Positions 35,619-45,190 of a stretch of DNA of 64,000 nt are shown one piece after another. A model generated the notes under the pieces. That model ran no database searches, had not been told where the DNA came from, and saw nothing but the letters and a program-made list of their open reading frames with translations. A program made the translations under genes and the position numbers. The stretch is from positions 434,001 to 498,000 of the forward strand of contig WGLU01000001.1 in assembly GCA_016125375.1 (NCBI GenBank), written 5' to 3'. Source of the stretch: Pseudomonadota bacterium. GTDB lineage: Bacteria > Pseudomonadota > Alphaproteobacteria > UBA1280 > RI-95. Positions within the stretch are counted from its first letter, which is position 1. The number at the start of each line of letters is the position of its first letter.

Positions 35619-37067
35619 CTATTTCTTCCAGAACATCGGCGTGAAAATGACCAGAATCGTAAACAGCTCCAGACGGCCCAGCAACATGGAGGCGCAAAGG
35701 ATAAGTTTTGCACCGTCCGGCATACCGGCAAAGTTACCTGCAGGGCCGACCTCGCCCAGACCGGGGCCCGCACTGGTAATAGTTGCAGCCACGGCAGAGA
35801 ATGCCGTTACCAGATCAATGTTATACATGGTCAGCAGCACGGCCATGATATTAAAGGCGATCACGTAAACCCCGCAGAAGCTCCATACGGCCTGCACAAT
35901 ATGCTCCGGGACGCGCTGGCGGCCGATTTTGACGTAGGCAACCGCATGGGGATGAACGAGTTTGTAAATCTCCCGCGCGCCCTGACGGACAATCATCATC
36001 ACCCGCATGACCTTCAAACCGCCGGAAGTAGAACCTGCCATACCGCCGACAAACATAATCATCAGAATCAGCATCGGCGCCAGTGTGTGCCACAGACTGT
36101 AGTCTGTGGTCGCAAAACCGGTTGTGGTGGCGATGGAAATGGTGTGGAAGAAGGCCATCCGCATGGACTGCAAGAACGGCAGATCGTGGGCGAAAAAGAC
36201 TGTCAGACCGACAATAAAGCTAATCGTGAACAGCAGGGCGATGTAAAAGCGGAACTCCTCATCGTCCTTATATACCTTCAGGCTGCCACGGTGGACAGCA
36301 AAGAAGTGCAGGTTAAAGTTGATGGAGCCGATGAGCATGAAGACCATGCAAATACTCTCGAGCAGCGGCGAGTCGAAATAGCCGAACGAGGCATCGTGGG
36401 TAGAAAAACCGCCCGTGGCAATGGTCGTCAAGGCGTGGCATATGGCGTCAAACAGCGTCATGCCGCCAAAGTAATAGCAAAGGATGCAGCTGAAGGTGAT
36501 GCCAAAATAAACGCCCCACAGGCTGCGCGCTGTCTGGCGCAGGCGCGGTTGGAGCTTATCCTTTACAACCCCGGGCATTTCGCTCCGGTACAGCTGCAAA
36601 CCACCTACCCCGAGGAACGGCAATACGGCAACCGCAAGAACGATGATACCCATACCGCCCAGCCACTGGATCATGGACCGCCATAGCAGAATGCCGTGGC
36701 CCATGTTATCCAATCCGACAAACACGGTTGCACCTGTTGTCGTCAGACCTGAAACGGTTTCAAAAAAGGCGTCAATCCACGTCGCGGCGACGCCGTTAAG
36801 GTAAAATGGAACGGCGCCGATAGCTGACAGGACAAGCCAGGCCAGCAGCGTGAGCAGAAAACCGTCACGGTGCGTAAGGATGAGTTCCTTTTTCCGGTTC
36901 ATCAGCACCAGATTCACACCCAGAAAAACCGACGCCCCGCCCGTACCGAGAAAATCCATCCAGTCGCCGTCGTTAAAAAACAGCGCCGTAAACATAGGGA
37001 AGAGCATGGATGACCCGAAAGCGGTGGCAAGCCAGCCCAGAATGTACAGGATGGAAGGGAAGTTCAT
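35619..37067 (-). CDS. trkH: Potassium uptake channel subunit TrkH
   Basis: 482 residues, about eight membrane helices plus four pore loops. Selectivity-filter glycines occur in TTTGATV, IATGGFS, ATTTGFATT and SAGPGLGEV. It imports K+ with TrkA bound on the cytoplasmic side. It starts 11 bases after trkA and continues two bases before the HAD gene, so all are one transcript. trkH next to trkA at the ntr locus is seen in several alphaproteobacteria. Confidence 0.95.
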   Translation of the reverse strand: MNFPSILYILGWLATAFGSSMLFPMFTALFFNDGDWMDFLGTGGASVFLGVNLVLMNRKKELILTHRDGFLLTLLAWLVLSAIGAVPFYLNGVAATWIDAFFETVSGLTTTGATVFVGLDNMGHGILLWRSMIQWLGGMGIIVLAVAVLPFLGVGGLQLYRSEMPGVVKDKLQPRLRQTARSLWGVYFGITFSCILCYYFGGMTLFDAICHALTTIATGGFSTHDASFGYFDSPLLESICMVFMLIGSINFNLHFFAVHRGSLKVYKDDEEFRFYIALLFTISFIVGLTVFFAHDLPFLQSMRMAFFHTISIATTTGFATTDYSLWHTLAPMLILMIMFVGGMAGSTSGGLKVMRVMMIVRQGAREIYKLVHPHAVAYVKIGRQRVPEHIVQAVWSFCGVYVIAFNIMAVLLTMYNIDLVTAFSAVAATITSAGPGLGEVGPAGNFAGMPDGAKLILCASMLLGRLELFTILVIFTPMFWKK

Positions 37068-37078
37068 CTACCTACCCC

Positions 37079-38422
37079 CTAGAACAGCGATTCGACAGTG
37101 TGAATGTGCGTATTGGCACAGAACAGCACCACACGGTCACCGGCGTGGATAATGTCGCCGTCACGCGGGATAGTCACCTGCGAGCCGCTGATCACAGCAC
37201 CAAGAATGATGCCCGCGGGCAGGCTGAGTTCACGTATCGGCACACCCACAATCGGCGATGCGGGCGTAGCTTCCGCCTCAATCACCTCGGCTTTACCATC
37301 TTTAATGCTGTGCAGAGACAGAATATGCCCGCGGCGGATGTATTGCAGAATACGCGAGGCCGTAATCTCCCGCGGGGAGATGACCGTCTCCACCCCAAGG
37401 CTTTCAACCATGCTGATAAAGTTGGACTGGTTGACGAGGGTAATGACGTTGTTCACGCCCATTTCGCTCACCAGTTTGGACGACAGGATGTTGGTCGCAT
37501 CATCGGATGTGACGGCAACGACGGCGTCCATATCCTGAATATTTTCTTCCATCAGCAGCTTACGGTCCAGCGCGTCACCGTGCAGAACTGTTGTTCTGTG
37601 CAGGGTATCCGCCAAGAAGGCTGCGCGCTCGCTATCGCGCTCCAGCACACGGGCAGTAATGCCCATCTTTTCCATTTTCTGGAGGATATGGTGGCCGATA
37701 CCACCCCCGCCGATGATGAACACATCTTTGGGCGTACCTTCCATGTGGCCGAGCATCTGCATAGCCTCTTCCGTATCCTCGCGGCGGCAGATGATGAAGA
37801 CTTCGTCATCCAGCTCAAGATGATCCTGTCCGTCCGGCACAATCAGGCGCTCGCCACGGAAGATACCTGCCACGGTAAAGGGCAGCTTCTCCTCGTGCAT
37901 TCTGAACAGTGGCTTGCCAATCAGGCTGGCTTCTGCCGTGACCCATGTACCGATAACGGCAACACGGCCGTTACCAAAAAACTCGGCATCAAATGCACCG
38001 GGCACCGTCATGGTACGGATGATGGCGTTGGCCACCTCCACCTCGGGGCTGATGATAACGTCCACGGGCATGTGGTCGCGGGTGTACAAACGGTGTTTGG
38101 TGACTTCCAGGTAGGCGGGCTGGCGCACACGGGCAATCTTGAGCGGCACGTTGAACAGGGAGTATGCCATCTGGCAGGCAACCATGTTCACCTCGTCCGA
38201 GTGGGTAACGGCAATCAGCATGGCCGCGTTCTCGCATCCGGCAGCCTCGAGCACGTCCGGGTGCGAGCCAAACCCCTCAATCGTCTGTACGTCCAGCACT
38301 TCGCCGACGGCGGCCAGCTTTGCAGGGTCATTGTCGACCAGCACCACGTCCTGATTTTCCATCACCAGGTGACGGGCGATATTCAGCCCCACCTCTCCGG
38401 CGCCAATAACAACTGCTTTCAT
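37079..38422 (-). CDS. trkA: Trk potassium system regulator TrkA
   Basis: 447 residues with two RCK-type NAD-binding halves: KAVVIGAGEVGLNIARHL with VDND at the start, and DVFIIGGGGIGHHILQKM with LERD in the middle, each followed by a TrkA-C domain (AVISGSQVTIPRDGDIIHAGD at the end). It gates TrkH in response to nucleotides. It lies 43 bases after ntrX, as in the conserved ntrX-trkA order. Confidence 0.96.
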   Translation of the reverse strand: MKAVVIGAGEVGLNIARHLVMENQDVVLVDNDPAKLAAVGEVLDVQTIEGFGSHPDVLEAAGCENAAMLIAVTHSDEVNMVACQMAYSLFNVPLKIARVRQPAYLEVTKHRLYTRDHMPVDVIISPEVEVANAIIRTMTVPGAFDAEFFGNGRVAVIGTWVTAEASLIGKPLFRMHEEKLPFTVAGIFRGERLIVPDGQDHLELDDEVFIICRREDTEEAMQMLGHMEGTPKDVFIIGGGGIGHHILQKMEKMGITARVLERDSERAAFLADTLHRTTVLHGDALDRKLLMEENIQDMDAVVAVTSDDATNILSSKLVSEMGVNNVITLVNQSNFISMVESLGVETVISPREITASRILQYIRRGHILSLHSIKDGKAEVIEAEATPASPIVGVPIRELSLPAGIILGAVISGSQVTIPRDGDIIHAGDRVVLFCANTHIHTVESLF

Positions 38423-38465
38423 GGTATGGCCTTATTGTTGTGTTTATTTGCCTTAAAGGGACTGC

Positions 38466-39788
38466 TCAGGCCTCGCGGGACTCAACACCCAGTGTTTTCA
38501 GCTTACGGTGAAGCGCCGAGCGCTCCATCCCCACAAAGTCCGCCGTACGGGAGATGTTCCCGCTGAATCGGCGCAACTGGGCGCAGAGGTAGCTCTTCTC
38601 GAACATTTCGCGGGCTTCACGCAGCGGCAGGGTTACAATCTGACTCAGCAGACCATCGTCCACAGGCAGCTCCCCGCGGGTCAGTTCGGTAGGCAGCATA
38701 TCGGGCTCAATCGCCTTGCCCGGGTGCATGATAATCAGCCACTCGACCAGATTGCGCAACTGGCGCACGTTGCCCGGCCAGGGATAGCTGGTCAGTACCG
38801 CCATGGTTGCTGGCGACATTTTGGGCTGGCTGCTGGCATCCGGCGACAAGATTTTCACAAAATGCTGAACAAGCGGCGGAATATCCACCGAACGGGTGCG
38901 CAAAGCAGGCACATGCACAGGCACAACGTTCAGACGGTAGTACAGGTCGGCGCGGAACTCCCCACCCTCAACCAGCGCGGCAATATCCCGCGTGGTGGAG
39001 GAAATGATGCGCACATCGGCCTCTTTCCGCTGCCCGGTTTTGGGATCTTCCACCCCGCCTTGCTGCAGGAACCGCAGCAGTTTTGCCTGCATAACGGCGG
39101 TCAGGTCGGCCACTTCGTCCAGAAAAAGCGTACCGCCCTTGATCTGATCCAGAATACCCGAGAGCACCACATCAACCGTCGCGTCGGAAATCGCCGCAGG
39201 GCTGAGGCTTGCAAAGGGTTTGTCCTTGCGCATGGAGGTTTGATGGATGAGGCGGGCCACAATTTCTTTACCCGCACCGCTCTCACCGGTCAGCATGACG
39301 CGGCTGTCGCCACCGGCAACCTGACGGATGGTATGACGGACGGCGGCAATTTCGGACGAGCCGCCCAGCAGTTCATGCACCTCGCCGCTGCGCGAGCGCA
39401 GGAGTACATTTTCACGACGGAGCTGGAACTCGCGGATAGCGCGGTCGATGGTCAGAAGCAGCCGCTCGACTGATGGCGGTTTCTCGATAAAGTCATAGGC
39501 GCCTTTCAGGGTCGCCTGCACGGCCGTCTCAATCGTGCCGTGACCGGAAATCATCACAACCGGCAAATCGGGTGCGCGGCGTTTGAGGCGCGAGAGGCAT
39601 TCCAGCCCGTCCATACCTTCCATCCAGATGTCCAACAGCACCAGATCGGGCTGTTTTTCGCCCACCATATCCAGCGCTTCCTGTCCACTGGCGGCCTGGC
39701 GGGTGGTATACCCTTCGTCTTCCAGCAAACCGGACAACGAAGTGCGAATATCAGTTTCGTCGTCCACAATCAGGATTTCATGCGCCAC
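38466..39788 (-). CDS. ntrX: NtrX response regulator
   Basis: 440 residues: receiver with phospho-Asp about residue 53 (VLLDIWMEGMDG), AAA+ domain with Walker A GESGAGKE (168-175) and Walker B LFLDE (221-225), arginine fingers in FRADLYYRLN, and a Fis-type helix-turn-helix at the C-terminus. The GAFTGA loop that contacts sigma-54 is missing: a short SGILDQIKGG takes its place. This is known for alphaproteobacterial NtrX, so it need not act with sigma-54. Partner of NtrY next to it. Confidence 0.94.
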   Translation of the reverse strand: MAHEILIVDDETDIRTSLSGLLEDEGYTTRQAASGQEALDMVGEKQPDLVLLDIWMEGMDGLECLSRLKRRAPDLPVVMISGHGTIETAVQATLKGAYDFIEKPPSVERLLLTIDRAIREFQLRRENVLLRSRSGEVHELLGGSSEIAAVRHTIRQVAGGDSRVMLTGESGAGKEIVARLIHQTSMRKDKPFASLSPAAISDATVDVVLSGILDQIKGGTLFLDEVADLTAVMQAKLLRFLQQGGVEDPKTGQRKEADVRIISSTTRDIAALVEGGEFRADLYYRLNVVPVHVPALRTRSVDIPPLVQHFVKILSPDASSQPKMSPATMAVLTSYPWPGNVRQLRNLVEWLIIMHPGKAIEPDMLPTELTRGELPVDDGLLSQIVTLPLREAREMFEKSYLCAQLRRFSGNISRTADFVGMERSALHRKLKTLGVESREA

Positions 39789-42003
39789 GGGCGTCTGTCT
39801 CCGGTTTATTAAGTTCTTCTGTTCGCGCCGGGTCCTTGGGCGGCAGTGTCATTGTGACTTCTGCCCCGCCTTCCGCACGACGGCCCAGCTCTACGCTACC
39901 ACCGTGCTCGGCAATGACCTTATGCACAATCGCCAAGCCCAATCCGGTCCCCTTTTTACGTGTTGTCACGTAGGGATCGAACAGGCGGGCGGTATCCATA
40001 TCGGGGAAGCCCTTACCATTATCGCGAACAACGATGATTATTTTACCATCCTGTGACTTTTCTACAACAATTTTTACATTACCCCTTGTTTTTGAGGCAT
40101 TTTCGTCACGCTCGTGGATGGCATTAACGGCGTTTTCCACAATATTCGTCAGGGCACGACGCATGTGGCCACGGTCGCAGGTAAGGGTAAAATCCTCGCC
40201 TTTGGCCAGTTCCAGCTCAAAGGTAATGTCGGGTCTGGCCACGCGCTGGAGTACCAGCACCTCCTCGACAATCGTGGCAATATCTGTCTGCCCGAACACA
40301 GGCGTCGGCATACGTGCAAAGTCGGAGAACTCATTCACCATCATTCGCAGTTCCTCAACGTTACGGACAATCGTATCGTTCAGGCTCAGGAATAGATCCT
40401 GCCCCTCGGTAATTTGTGTGCTGTATTTGCGTTTGATGCGCTCGGCCGACAGCTGAATAGGCGTAAGCGGATTCTTAATTTCGTGCGCCAGACGTCGGGC
40501 CACGTCGGCCCATGCGGCAACCCGCTGGGCAGACAGCAGCGCTGTTACTTCGTCGAACGTCACAACAGTGCTTAGCACCTTACCGCCGGCACCTTTTTCC
40601 TGCGGCACCATACGGGCCATGAACATCCGCTCGCGGTTACCGTCTTTAATGCGCAGCTGACGTTGCAGCACATTGACTTTACTATCCCGCAGGTCGGCAA
40701 AATCAGCGAACATGTTTTCCAGTTCTTCACCCAGTCGGCCAATGGCCATGCCCGTGCGTGCGCCCAGCGCTTTACGGGCGGTACGGTTGGCCAGAATGAT
40801 TGTGCCCTTGTCGTCCAGACTGAGCACACCCGCGGAAACCCCGCGCAGTACAGCCTCAATCGTGCGGCGGCGGTCATCCAGCTCGCGGTTTTGCTCTTCC
40901 ATCAGGGTCTGGTTGGCCTGCATCTGTTCGGTCATCAGGTTAAAGGCCACACTGAGCACGCCCACTTCGTCATCGTCGATAGGTTCGACGCGCACGTTCA
41001 GGTCCCCTTCCCGTACCCGATTGGCTGCGCGTACAAGGTCGGTAATCGGACGGATAATCCTGCTGGCCAGGCTCAAGCCGGCCCAGATGGCACCCGAGAG
41101 TACGATGGTGGTAATGAGCAGGAAGAAAAGGCTGAATACCAGACGCACCGACCCCTGCTCGCTGCGGAGTTTGTAGTACTCCTGATAGGCGTCCCGCGTC
41201 TGGTCGAGGTGGTTGAGTACAGCAGGTGCAATCCAACGGGTCAGGACAAGGTACGTACTGTCGTTGATGGGCGTAATGGCAGCGATGCGTCCAGCCTCAT
41301 AGTCTGTCACAAGCCTGCCGCCGCCCATAAGCGTTGTGCTTGTCTGCAACAGCGTTTCCGATGGTGCTGAGGGTGCCAGGTCCCCTGCATGGGCGATAAC
41401 TGTACCGTCCTTACTGTAAATCGTGACTTCGGCCAGATTCCGCTCCCGACGCTCACGGGCAAGGACTTCACTTACCGTTTCGGGGTCAATCAGGAAGGTG
41501 GGGTCTTTGACACTGGGATCACGAGCCAGTGCCTGCGCTTCAGCCAGCAGACGGTTACCATGTTCGGTAAAGTAGGCTTTTGCCACCTCCACCGAGCCTT
41601 CCAGTGCCGAGGTCACTCGTTTGGAGAACCACGCCTCCACCCCCAGATTCAGGAATACGACCGAGAATACGGCCACCACCACCGCCGGCATAATGGCCAG
41701 AAAACTGAAAATACCCAGTAGACGCACATGCAACCGTGCACCAACCAGCCCTTGCTTGCGCTCCAAAAACAGCAGCAAGAACCGCCGCCCGATGAAAATA
41801 ATAAAGATGGCAGCCGCAATAAGGTTGAAGTTAATCAGCGCCAGATAAATCGGCCCGGAAGAAGATGGACCACTTGCCATGACCGAAATGCTGATGGAAA
41901 TGCCCACCACCGTCATAAAGGCGATAAAGGCCAGAATAAACTGACCGAAATCCGGTGATTTTTTGCGGGTTTCCTTAACGAGCGATGTAATAGAAGGCTT
42001 CAT
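39778..42003 (-). CDS. ntrY: NtrY sensor histidine kinase
   Basis: 741 residues from MKPSITSLV. Several N-terminal membrane helices, an external segment, HAMP (RIIRPITDLVRAANRVREGDLNV), a PAS domain, the H-box RRLAHEIKNPLTPIQLSAERIKRKY, and an ATPase domain with DNGKGFPDMDTARLFDPY and GTGLGLAIV. It senses nitrogen or redox/envelope state depending on species. It overlaps ntrX by 11 bases and the upstream DUF4390 gene by 29, so the genes are coupled. Confidence 0.95.
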   Translation of the reverse strand: MKPSITSLVKETRKKSPDFGQFILAFIAFMTVVGISISISVMASGPSSSGPIYLALINFNLIAAAIFIIFIGRRFLLLFLERKQGLVGARLHVRLLGIFSFLAIMPAVVVAVFSVVFLNLGVEAWFSKRVTSALEGSVEVAKAYFTEHGNRLLAEAQALARDPSVKDPTFLIDPETVSEVLARERRERNLAEVTIYSKDGTVIAHAGDLAPSAPSETLLQTSTTLMGGGRLVTDYEAGRIAAITPINDSTYLVLTRWIAPAVLNHLDQTRDAYQEYYKLRSEQGSVRLVFSLFFLLITTIVLSGAIWAGLSLASRIIRPITDLVRAANRVREGDLNVRVEPIDDDEVGVLSVAFNLMTEQMQANQTLMEEQNRELDDRRRTIEAVLRGVSAGVLSLDDKGTIILANRTARKALGARTGMAIGRLGEELENMFADFADLRDSKVNVLQRQLRIKDGNRERMFMARMVPQEKGAGGKVLSTVVTFDEVTALLSAQRVAAWADVARRLAHEIKNPLTPIQLSAERIKRKYSTQITEGQDLFLSLNDTIVRNVEELRMMVNEFSDFARMPTPVFGQTDIATIVEEVLVLQRVARPDITFELELAKGEDFTLTCDRGHMRRALTNIVENAVNAIHERDENASKTRGNVKIVVEKSQDGKIIIVVRDNGKGFPDMDTARLFDPYVTTRKKGTGLGLAIVHKVIAEHGGSVELGRRAEGGAEVTMTLPPKDPARTEELNKPETDARGA

Positions 42004-42517
42004 GGAGTTCTTTCCGGAAGATGTGTTTGAGCGGCAGGTACGACGTCCATCCGCCCTTATCGTCATTCGCCTCGATCGTTGCCGTAACAGAAACTGTATA
42101 TTCGTCCCCGGTACGGAGTTTGTCCGCAGCAACCAGCGGTACATCCTCCACGCTCAGCACGTATGACTTCACATCTTCGACACTGCTTACGGTATGGAGG
42201 GAGTCCGGCGCTGCACCAACAGAGAAACGGTCATCAAACAGGCTATAGCTGACATAGGCACCGACTTCAGCCGTGGCCATATCGCCCCAGCCCCAGCCCT
42301 TGACGGAATTAAAGACAATGTTATGCCGTATCCGCACCACCTGCCCTGCACGGGCATGGTCGAGCAGCGCATTGATGAATGCATCACCATCATCTGCCAG
42401 TTTGTAGCTGATATGAACCTGATTTGCTGACGTCACCATGGTATGTACCGACGATTCCGCCAGCGCCGCCACGGGGGCGAGCCCTATCAGGAACGTGAAT
42501 ACAAGGTTACGCAGCAT
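41975..42517 (-). CDS. DUF4390-like secreted protein
   Basis: 180 residues from MLRNLVFTFLIG, with a signal peptide (FLIGLAPVAALAES) and GGAG before the ATG. The layout VHISYKLADDGDAFINALLDHARAGQVVRIRHNI and a later FRKELHEAFYY resembles DUF4390, a family known next to NtrY-like kinases in other proteobacteria. Being exported and overlapping ntrY by 29 bases, it may supply a periplasmic input to the sensor; this is inference. It also overlaps the resB 3' end by 11 bases. Confidence 0.72.
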   Translation of the reverse strand: MLRNLVFTFLIGLAPVAALAESSVHTMVTSANQVHISYKLADDGDAFINALLDHARAGQVVRIRHNIVFNSVKGWGWGDMATAEVGAYVSYSLFDDRFSVGAAPDSLHTVSSVEDVKSYVLSVEDVPLVAADKLRTGDEYTVSVTATIEANDDKGGWTSYLPLKHIFRKELHEAFYYIAR

Positions 42518-44105
42518 CGGTTTTCTCCGTTTGCGGCAAAGCTGCCTCGAGGGCCGCAACCACCACAGCGCGGGATGAATGTCCCGCTACGACGAGCCGA
42601 CCGCCCTGCTGACCAACCCACACACGGCCAAAGCCGCACAGGGTCATCAACGTGGCGCCCAGCACCAGTAACACACCGCCGATCCAGAAGACATCAGCCC
42701 CCGGATCGTAAGCAATCTGCAATCCTGTGTACAGGCGCTGGTCATAGCTGTCCAGTACCAAGGCGGCGGGCAGCTCCGTTTGTTCGAGCACCTGTGCCGT
42801 CTGGAGCACACGTGCCGCGAGTGCAAAGCGCTCGCCCTCGGTTTTGCTGCTCAAATGCTGTTCTGCGACACCTTTGAGCAGGGTCAGCACATCGGCAGGT
42901 TTGCCGTCCTTCGTCTGTTCAGCATACATCTGACGTAAGTCGGCCAACATGGTCCAGCCGTCATCTGCCGACGGGTCGAGCCCTAAGAGTGCGGGCGTGT
43001 AACGCCCCTCACCGTCGCCCAAGCCAACCATGTTCGGGTAATTTGCATAAGCACGCAACTGCATGGGCGCACGGTCCGGCACGCGCAGGATGTAATCGAC
43101 AGAGGGGCCAACATCCATAAAGGTCGGGGTTCTCTGGTCCGGATTCTCAACGACCGACTCCACCGTGTTGGCGCGGAAATCAACCAGCTCTATCTGGGTG
43201 CCTGTAGCGTCGTTTTTGATACTCTCCCGCACCCGGGCACTCAGTGGTTCTGTAATACCGCCGCTGCCGCGCAGGGTGCGCACGCGGAAAAACAACTCGC
43301 TGCCACCATCCCCGAACGAGGCCTGATAGACAGCGTATCCCTTGTAAAAAAGCGGCGCATTGACGGCGACACGCGCCTGTTTGACGGCCCTGCCCTGCTC
43401 CAGCAGTGTCAGGTCCGTATAGAAGGCACTGGGCATGCCCGTATTGTAAAAGTCCATACCAAAACCGTCATTGCGCAAAGCAAAAGGCAGTTTGTGATTC
43501 ACCATCTGCCCGTTTTGCCGCAGCCATGTGGCGTCGTAGGCTTCGCCCTCGGCCAGATTGGTCGTACCACGCCAGCCACCCAGACCGCTGATAAGGCCTG
43601 CCGCGCACAGCACCAGCACACCCACGTGGGTAAAAAAGTAGCCCCAACGGTTGACTGCACCTTTACGATAAAGCTGCCAGCCTCCGGTCACATGGGATTT
43701 GCGATAACCTGCGCCTTGCAAGGCGGCTACTATGTCAGCCTCCGCGCCTTGTGGACAGGTACGGTAAACCGGCCAGCTTTTAAGCACACCGGCAAGCGGG
43801 GCCGACGCCGGTTTGTGGAGCATCCGCCACACAGTAGGCCCGTTCTGGAACAGGCAGCAGGCGACCGAAATGGCCATGACCGCACCGACACCTAGGAACC
43901 ATGGCTCGGCATAGACATTGAACAACCCCGGCAGGTCAAAAACCGCTACCCAGAAATCGCCATAGCGGTTGACGTACTCCGCATGAGGCAGACCCTGCTC
44001 CAGAAAAGTCCCCGCCAGAGAAGCTACTGCCAGCATGGCCAGAAGAATCACAGCCGTACTCATACGGCTGGCGACCCACAGCAGGCGGTTTACAAATACA
44101 GGCAT
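42507..44105 (-). CDS. resB: ResB-family cytochrome c biogenesis protein (System II)
   Basis: 532 residues with four membrane helices (about 12-32, 65-85, 160-180 and near 465-490) and a large periplasmic region, the Ccs1/ResB layout. Typical are ASLAGTFLEQG, NVYAEPWFLGVGAVMAISVACCLFQ and GYFFTHVGVLVLCAAGLI. ResB with CcsA carries heme out and attaches it to apocytochromes. Its ATG overlaps the stop of the NtrC-like gene (TAATG). The CcsA-type partner lies about 2.2 kb away beyond dusB. Confidence 0.9.
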   Translation of the reverse strand: MPVFVNRLLWVASRMSTAVILLAMLAVASLAGTFLEQGLPHAEYVNRYGDFWVAVFDLPGLFNVYAEPWFLGVGAVMAISVACCLFQNGPTVWRMLHKPASAPLAGVLKSWPVYRTCPQGAEADIVAALQGAGYRKSHVTGGWQLYRKGAVNRWGYFFTHVGVLVLCAAGLISGLGGWRGTTNLAEGEAYDATWLRQNGQMVNHKLPFALRNDGFGMDFYNTGMPSAFYTDLTLLEQGRAVKQARVAVNAPLFYKGYAVYQASFGDGGSELFFRVRTLRGSGGITEPLSARVRESIKNDATGTQIELVDFRANTVESVVENPDQRTPTFMDVGPSVDYILRVPDRAPMQLRAYANYPNMVGLGDGEGRYTPALLGLDPSADDGWTMLADLRQMYAEQTKDGKPADVLTLLKGVAEQHLSSKTEGERFALAARVLQTAQVLEQTELPAALVLDSYDQRLYTGLQIAYDPGADVFWIGGVLLVLGATLMTLCGFGRVWVGQQGGRLVVAGHSSRAVVVAALEAALPQTEKTDAA

Positions 44106-45178
44106 TACTTGAGGGGTGTTTTCTTGATGCCGATACTCAGCTGTTTGATTTTTTTACGCAGTGTATTGCGGTTCAGCCCCAGAATATCGGCAGCGCGCAA
44201 CTGGTTGCCGCGGGCAAAGGCCAGCACATGCTCGATGAGGGGTTTTTCGACCTCGGCCACAACCTTCTCGTACAGGTTGGGCGCAGGTGCCATACCGCGC
44301 AATGAGCTGAAATAGTGGTCCAGACAGGCGTGGGCGGCTTCCGGCAGTGAAAAGTGGCCAATCGCATCTGCGTTGCGGGGCATGTGTTTGCGCAGGCCGT
44401 CCGCATTGATGGTGGCACTTTCGGCGGCGCGGGCAGCACGTTGCACCACGGAGGATAGCTCGCTGATGTTACCGGGCCAGTTATAGGACTGCATCAGTTT
44501 GACCGCATCTTTTGTAAAACGCAGGCGTTTGCGGCTGGCATACAGGTTGGCAAAATAGTCCGCCAGCATGGGGATATCCTCCTGCCGTTCGCGCAGGGCC
44601 GGAATATAAAGCGGGATTGCGTTCAGCAGATCATACAACTCGGTCAGGAACACACCTTCCTTGACTAGCTCATCCAGCTTGCGGCGGCTGGAGCAGATGA
44701 GGCGCGGAATATCTTTGCGAACGCCACCGCCGCCGTTCATCCGGCGCAGCACGTCCAGCAGGCGGGTTTGGACTTTGAGGCTGATGTTCTCCACCCCTTC
44801 GATGTAGAGCGTACCGCCCTGACACATCTCAATAGCGCCCTTGTGGTCCTCGGTATAGCCGAAGAGCTCCAACTCGACCATGTTGCCCGGCAGTGAGCCC
44901 ACGTTAAATGGCAGGAAACCACCTTTGCGGCCACTGGACATATGAACGGCGCGGGCCATCAGCTCTTTGCCGGTACCGGACTCGCCATACAGAATAACCG
45001 GGGCACGGCTCTTGCCCAATTGGCGGACCGAGTCGAACAGGTTACGCATCAGGGGCGACGCGCCAAAGTAGGTGTGCAGCGCCTCCAGATAATCATCTGC
45101 CACCACGTCACCCACGTGCTGAATACCCAGCACGAGCGGCTTTTTAAGGGGCTGCGGAGTTGGTACCTGTTGTTCCAT
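44105..45178 (-). CDS. Degenerate NtrC-like AAA+/Fis regulator lacking a receiver
   Basis: 357 residues in the place of ntrC. No receiver domain. The AAA+ core keeps Walker A (GESGTGKE, 65-72). It lacks the GAFTGA loop (about 12 residues missing after ELFGYTE), has TLYIEG instead of TLFLDE at Walker B (123-128), and Leu at both arginine-finger positions (178 and 184). The Fis helix-turn-helix RGNQLRAADILGLNRNTLRKKIKQL is almost exactly that of NtrC. It likely binds DNA without remodelling sigma-54. No ntrB is adjacent. Confidence 0.88.
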   Translation of the reverse strand: MEQQVPTPQPLKKPLVLGIQHVGDVVADDYLEALHTYFGASPLMRNLFDSVRQLGKSRAPVILYGESGTGKELMARAVHMSSGRKGGFLPFNVGSLPGNMVELELFGYTEDHKGAIEMCQGGTLYIEGVENISLKVQTRLLDVLRRMNGGGGVRKDIPRLICSSRRKLDELVKEGVFLTELYDLLNAIPLYIPALRERQEDIPMLADYFANLYASRKRLRFTKDAVKLMQSYNWPGNISELSSVVQRAARAAESATINADGLRKHMPRNADAIGHFSLPEAAHACLDHYFSSLRGMAPAPNLYEKVVAEVEKPLIEHVLAFARGNQLRAADILGLNRNTLRKKIKQLSIGIKKTPLK

Positions 45179-45190
45179 TATCTTTGTCCC

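Noticed and set aside
37010-38566. 518-residue open frame opposite trkA
   Set aside because: Shadow of trkA, with His/Asn-rich composition typical of antisense translation.
38466-39788. Loss of the GAFTGA loop in NtrX as a novelty
   Set aside because: Known feature of many alphaproteobacterial NtrX proteins; its ATPase motifs are otherwise intact.
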